NCBI RefSeq assembly: GCF_003672135.1
Contig: NC_039516.1
Span: 3,579,838 to 3,643,837 of the forward strand
Length of the DNA: 64,000 bases
Direction: 5' to 3'
Source: Ooceraea biroi
Taxonomy: Eukaryota; Arthropoda; Insecta; Hymenoptera; Formicidae
Position numbers and translations under genes: made by a program
Shown: positions 61,326 through 64,000 of the stretch, in pieces
Layout of the letters: every line of letters starts with the position of its first letter
Numbering within the stretch: position 1 is the first letter of the stretch
The notes under the pieces: generated by a model
Databases searched by the model: none
Seen by the model: only the letters and a program-made list of their open reading frames with translations
Told to the model about the DNA's origin: nothing

Positions 61326-64000
61326 AGACAAGGATAACAGATAGAACATTTACATAGGTCGTTAGTGCGGGCAGATGTAGGGACGCGTTCGCGTATGCCC
61401 ATGGTGACCGCGTGTCCACCTTGTGCCTCCGGTTCCTGACCGTGAGACTCGACTTCGCGCGGCGGGATCGACTTCCTATTGTCGCTCGAATTTGTCACTG
61501 TTCCGCAAACGTCTCGTTGACGAGGCGCAAATCACGGCTGTCCTGAGAAAACGAGCGCGTGCGCGTAACTGAGGTTCGGAATCTGTAGAATCTGAATTGA
61601 CGAGGCTCGATTTTCAACATTACATTGCAATACATCTCGATAGTGCAATTTACAAATCTGACGTGTCAGAGTTTTGACAGGTGAAGCGACATCCGTCTCT
61701 CTCGTTCTACGATCCGAAAAAAGATGGACACGCAAATTGATTTTTTTACGTATCGGCCGATATGCAGACACTTTAAATTTCTTCTCTAATCTACCGGCAA
61801 GATCGGCCAAGCCTCCTGTCCCACGGACTGGCGTCAGGGATTGACCTAAAGGGCCATGTCAAAAATCGTACGGATACATGTCTCGGGCCGTTTTGACGTC
61901 GGGGTACACCAGCCGTCCCGTATTGTAATTTAATTTCGTAACCTGACGCCCGTGTACCTTCGACTGGGGAAATTATCAGGGGTCCCTGTAGCACGTTATA
62001 ATTTGCTCGTAAGAAGTTCTGACGAGTTGGGTCCTGCGTGTCCGAAAATGTCATAAGCGGGCATTTCTCTCGAAGAAAAATTAAGACGGGACCACTCCGT
62101 CGAACACGCGCGAAATTCACCTGACAAATTCATCCGTTCACGCAGATGCAAGTTTTTTGTTTGACGAGCGGATAAAGCCAACATCGCGCGAATGCTCGTA
62201 GCGACATTAAGCCCGACTGATTATTACCATAGTGAAAATTTACGACGCGTAACGTCGCGTATCGCACGCCGCGTAATAATACGAATTTACGTCCCGCAAT
62301 CGCGCCATAATCGCGCATCGCAAGCGATTTGGCTGAACGCGCGATCACTTTATCACCATAAGTTGCTCAACTATTACATAGACATGCGACCGGCTGCAAA
62401 AATAATTTCAACGATGGCATTACGCTGAATAATAAACACATAGATAACAAGTAACATTGTCTTTGAGAATCTTGACAATGTATGTACACGCGAGGGTTGT
62501 TTAATTTTATTCGGCGTATTTAATTGCCACTTACGTAGGTACAAAGTTTTGAAAATGTTATGTTCTCATTACACTTAAATAAAAATGTTAAAATTTTTGA
62601 TAATACTCGTTCTGATTTCACGTGCACACGTATGCTTGTAAGATGCTCGTCCTTCTTTTAGTTTACAATAATACAAATAAGATTATAATTATAATGTTGG
62701 ATGTAATCTTTATTTTGAATTACTATATGTTATGACATAATATATTACGAGGTTTACGTGACACAATAATGCGTTATTCGAATATTGCATGCAAGAATAC
62801 ATGCTTTTATTGACCCGCGCGTAAGTGCATGTCTACGAGCTTGAAGAGCTGAGCGATGCATCAATCATTGCTATCGCGAAAAAGTGTTACCAAAGTTTTT
62901 ACGCGGATGTAGCAAAGTTATCTCGCGAGTGTGAAAAGTCTCCAATAAATAAAATTGCACCGTGAAACGGCACGCGCGCACGCTAACGGCGTATCAGCGA
63001 TAAAAAGAGGCCTGCGATTGCATACGCGTGTGTAAGCGGTGCATAAGAATTATATGTGTAAAATACGAATTTGTACTACGAATGGTAGAAAAATAAGCGC
63101 GATTAGAGAAAGATGGATCACGGAAAGCCCGCAAAACACGTGTGTACAAGAAAGATACGAAAATCGCCAAGTTTACGTATGCGCATAAATGCATAAGGAT
63201 ATAGTTGCGTGTTCCGAGCGAATGCAGCAGATTACGGTATAAAATTCTGTGTATTTTATTCACACCAAGAATCTACAAAATAAAACAAAAGAAATTTTCC
63301 TCGCAATGCTTCTAGGTTTTTATATAGTAATAAGCTACAAACCGTTAACCATATCGAAGAACCAAGAACACGGTATCAATCTCGATGTCCGCCACGCGAG
63401 TACACCGCGAGTACCACGCGAGAGATCAACGCAGAGAGACATACTCACGCAAACAGCGAGCGGAGGAAATGCGAAAGAAATGAAAAGTTCGGAGAGAAAG
63501 AGAAAAAATCGCGCTCGAGGCAGAGAAAAAGAGCGGAGGGACAGAAACACGATAGAGAAAAAAGATTAGGAAAGAAAAGAGGCAAGTTTCGCCGTCCGCG
63601 TTATATTTACGAAGAGTCTCTACCTCTAATGGTTTCGATGCGCTCGGACGCACGCGTACCTGTCCCGCGTGCGGAGTGCGTGTGCACACGCGTGCGTGGG
63701 GCGATTCCTCATGCGTGCGCGCGCGTATACGATGCACACGCGTGCACACGAGAGAGAACCGAGCGTACACGAGCGCGCTACAGAATGTCGGAGGAAAAGA
63801 GGAGGGTGGCAAACGAGAGAGAGAGAGAGAAAGAGGGACAGCGATGGTGGTGATGGTGGTGGTGCGCGCACACGGGCTGCACGGGCGTGAATTATGCCTC
63901 GCGCGAGATGTCAAATTGCTCGCCATATCGTAAAATATACAACTCCGCGCGCTGTGGGAAACATTATGTTCTCTCTCCTGGTCCTTCCTCTCCACCCCTG
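61326..64000. other. Non-coding sequence at the window end
   Basis: CpG-rich at first, AT-rich at about 62,400-63,300, then purine-rich (63,460-63,570). A block of alternating purine-pyrimidine GTGCAC and GCGCGC sequence lies at about 63,675-63,760. No exon of opa or any other gene is recognised. Confidence 0.5.

Noticed and set aside
60693..61498. Several Glu/Lys-rich and Leu-rich ORFs on both strands
   Set aside because: They derive from GAA, GAG and TC simple repeats.
1..64000. tRNA, rRNA, CRISPR arrays or telomeric repeats
   Set aside because: I looked for T-loop-like motifs, regularly spaced repeats and TTAGG runs and found none that hold up.

Overview
The window looks like a piece of an insect nuclear genome, most likely a hymenopteran and perhaps an ant. 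The reasons are a single convincing host gene that is a split insect-type Zic/odd-paired gene, very CpG-rich non-coding blocks alternating with AT-rich ones, abundant short microsatellites, and two Tc1/mariner-type DNA transposons of kinds common in ants and other insects. The species cannot be told from the sequence alone.

Layout. Positions 1 to about 48,500 form a long stretch in which I recognise no host protein gene. It holds AT, TAT and GT microsatellites, two abutting palindromes with (TA)n cores (8,443-8,569), a diverged pair of GC-rich hairpin modules (18,822-19,680) lying in a cluster of GACCCCCC octamers, two short ORFs with signal-peptide-like starts (27,543 and 28,139), a transposon cluster (35,437-37,727) and a perfect 35-bp inverted repeat (46,962-47,033). 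The transposon cluster has two members. One is an internally deleted element with 151-bp terminal inverted repeats. The other is a full-length mariner whose transposase frame is broken twice.

At 49,032-49,962 on the plus strand lies the 5' coding exon of a Zic family gene, orthologous in all likelihood to odd-paired (opa). It carries the N-terminal ZOC motif, the conserved FRYMR segment and zinc fingers 1 to 3, and stops at a clear GTAAGT donor right after finger 3. Fingers 4 and 5 and the C-terminus are not visible in the remaining 14 kb, so the intron probably runs past the window end. That downstream sequence holds a small foldback element (53,902-54,019), purine- and pyrimidine-rich tracts and an alternating purine-pyrimidine block near the end.

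Functionally the window is best read as one developmental transcription factor gene inside a large non-coding, presumably regulatory, territory. I found no tRNA or rRNA gene, CRISPR array or multi-gene system. Most ORFs of 60 to 250 codons here look like chance products of CpG-rich or purine-biased sequence and are not annotated as genes.
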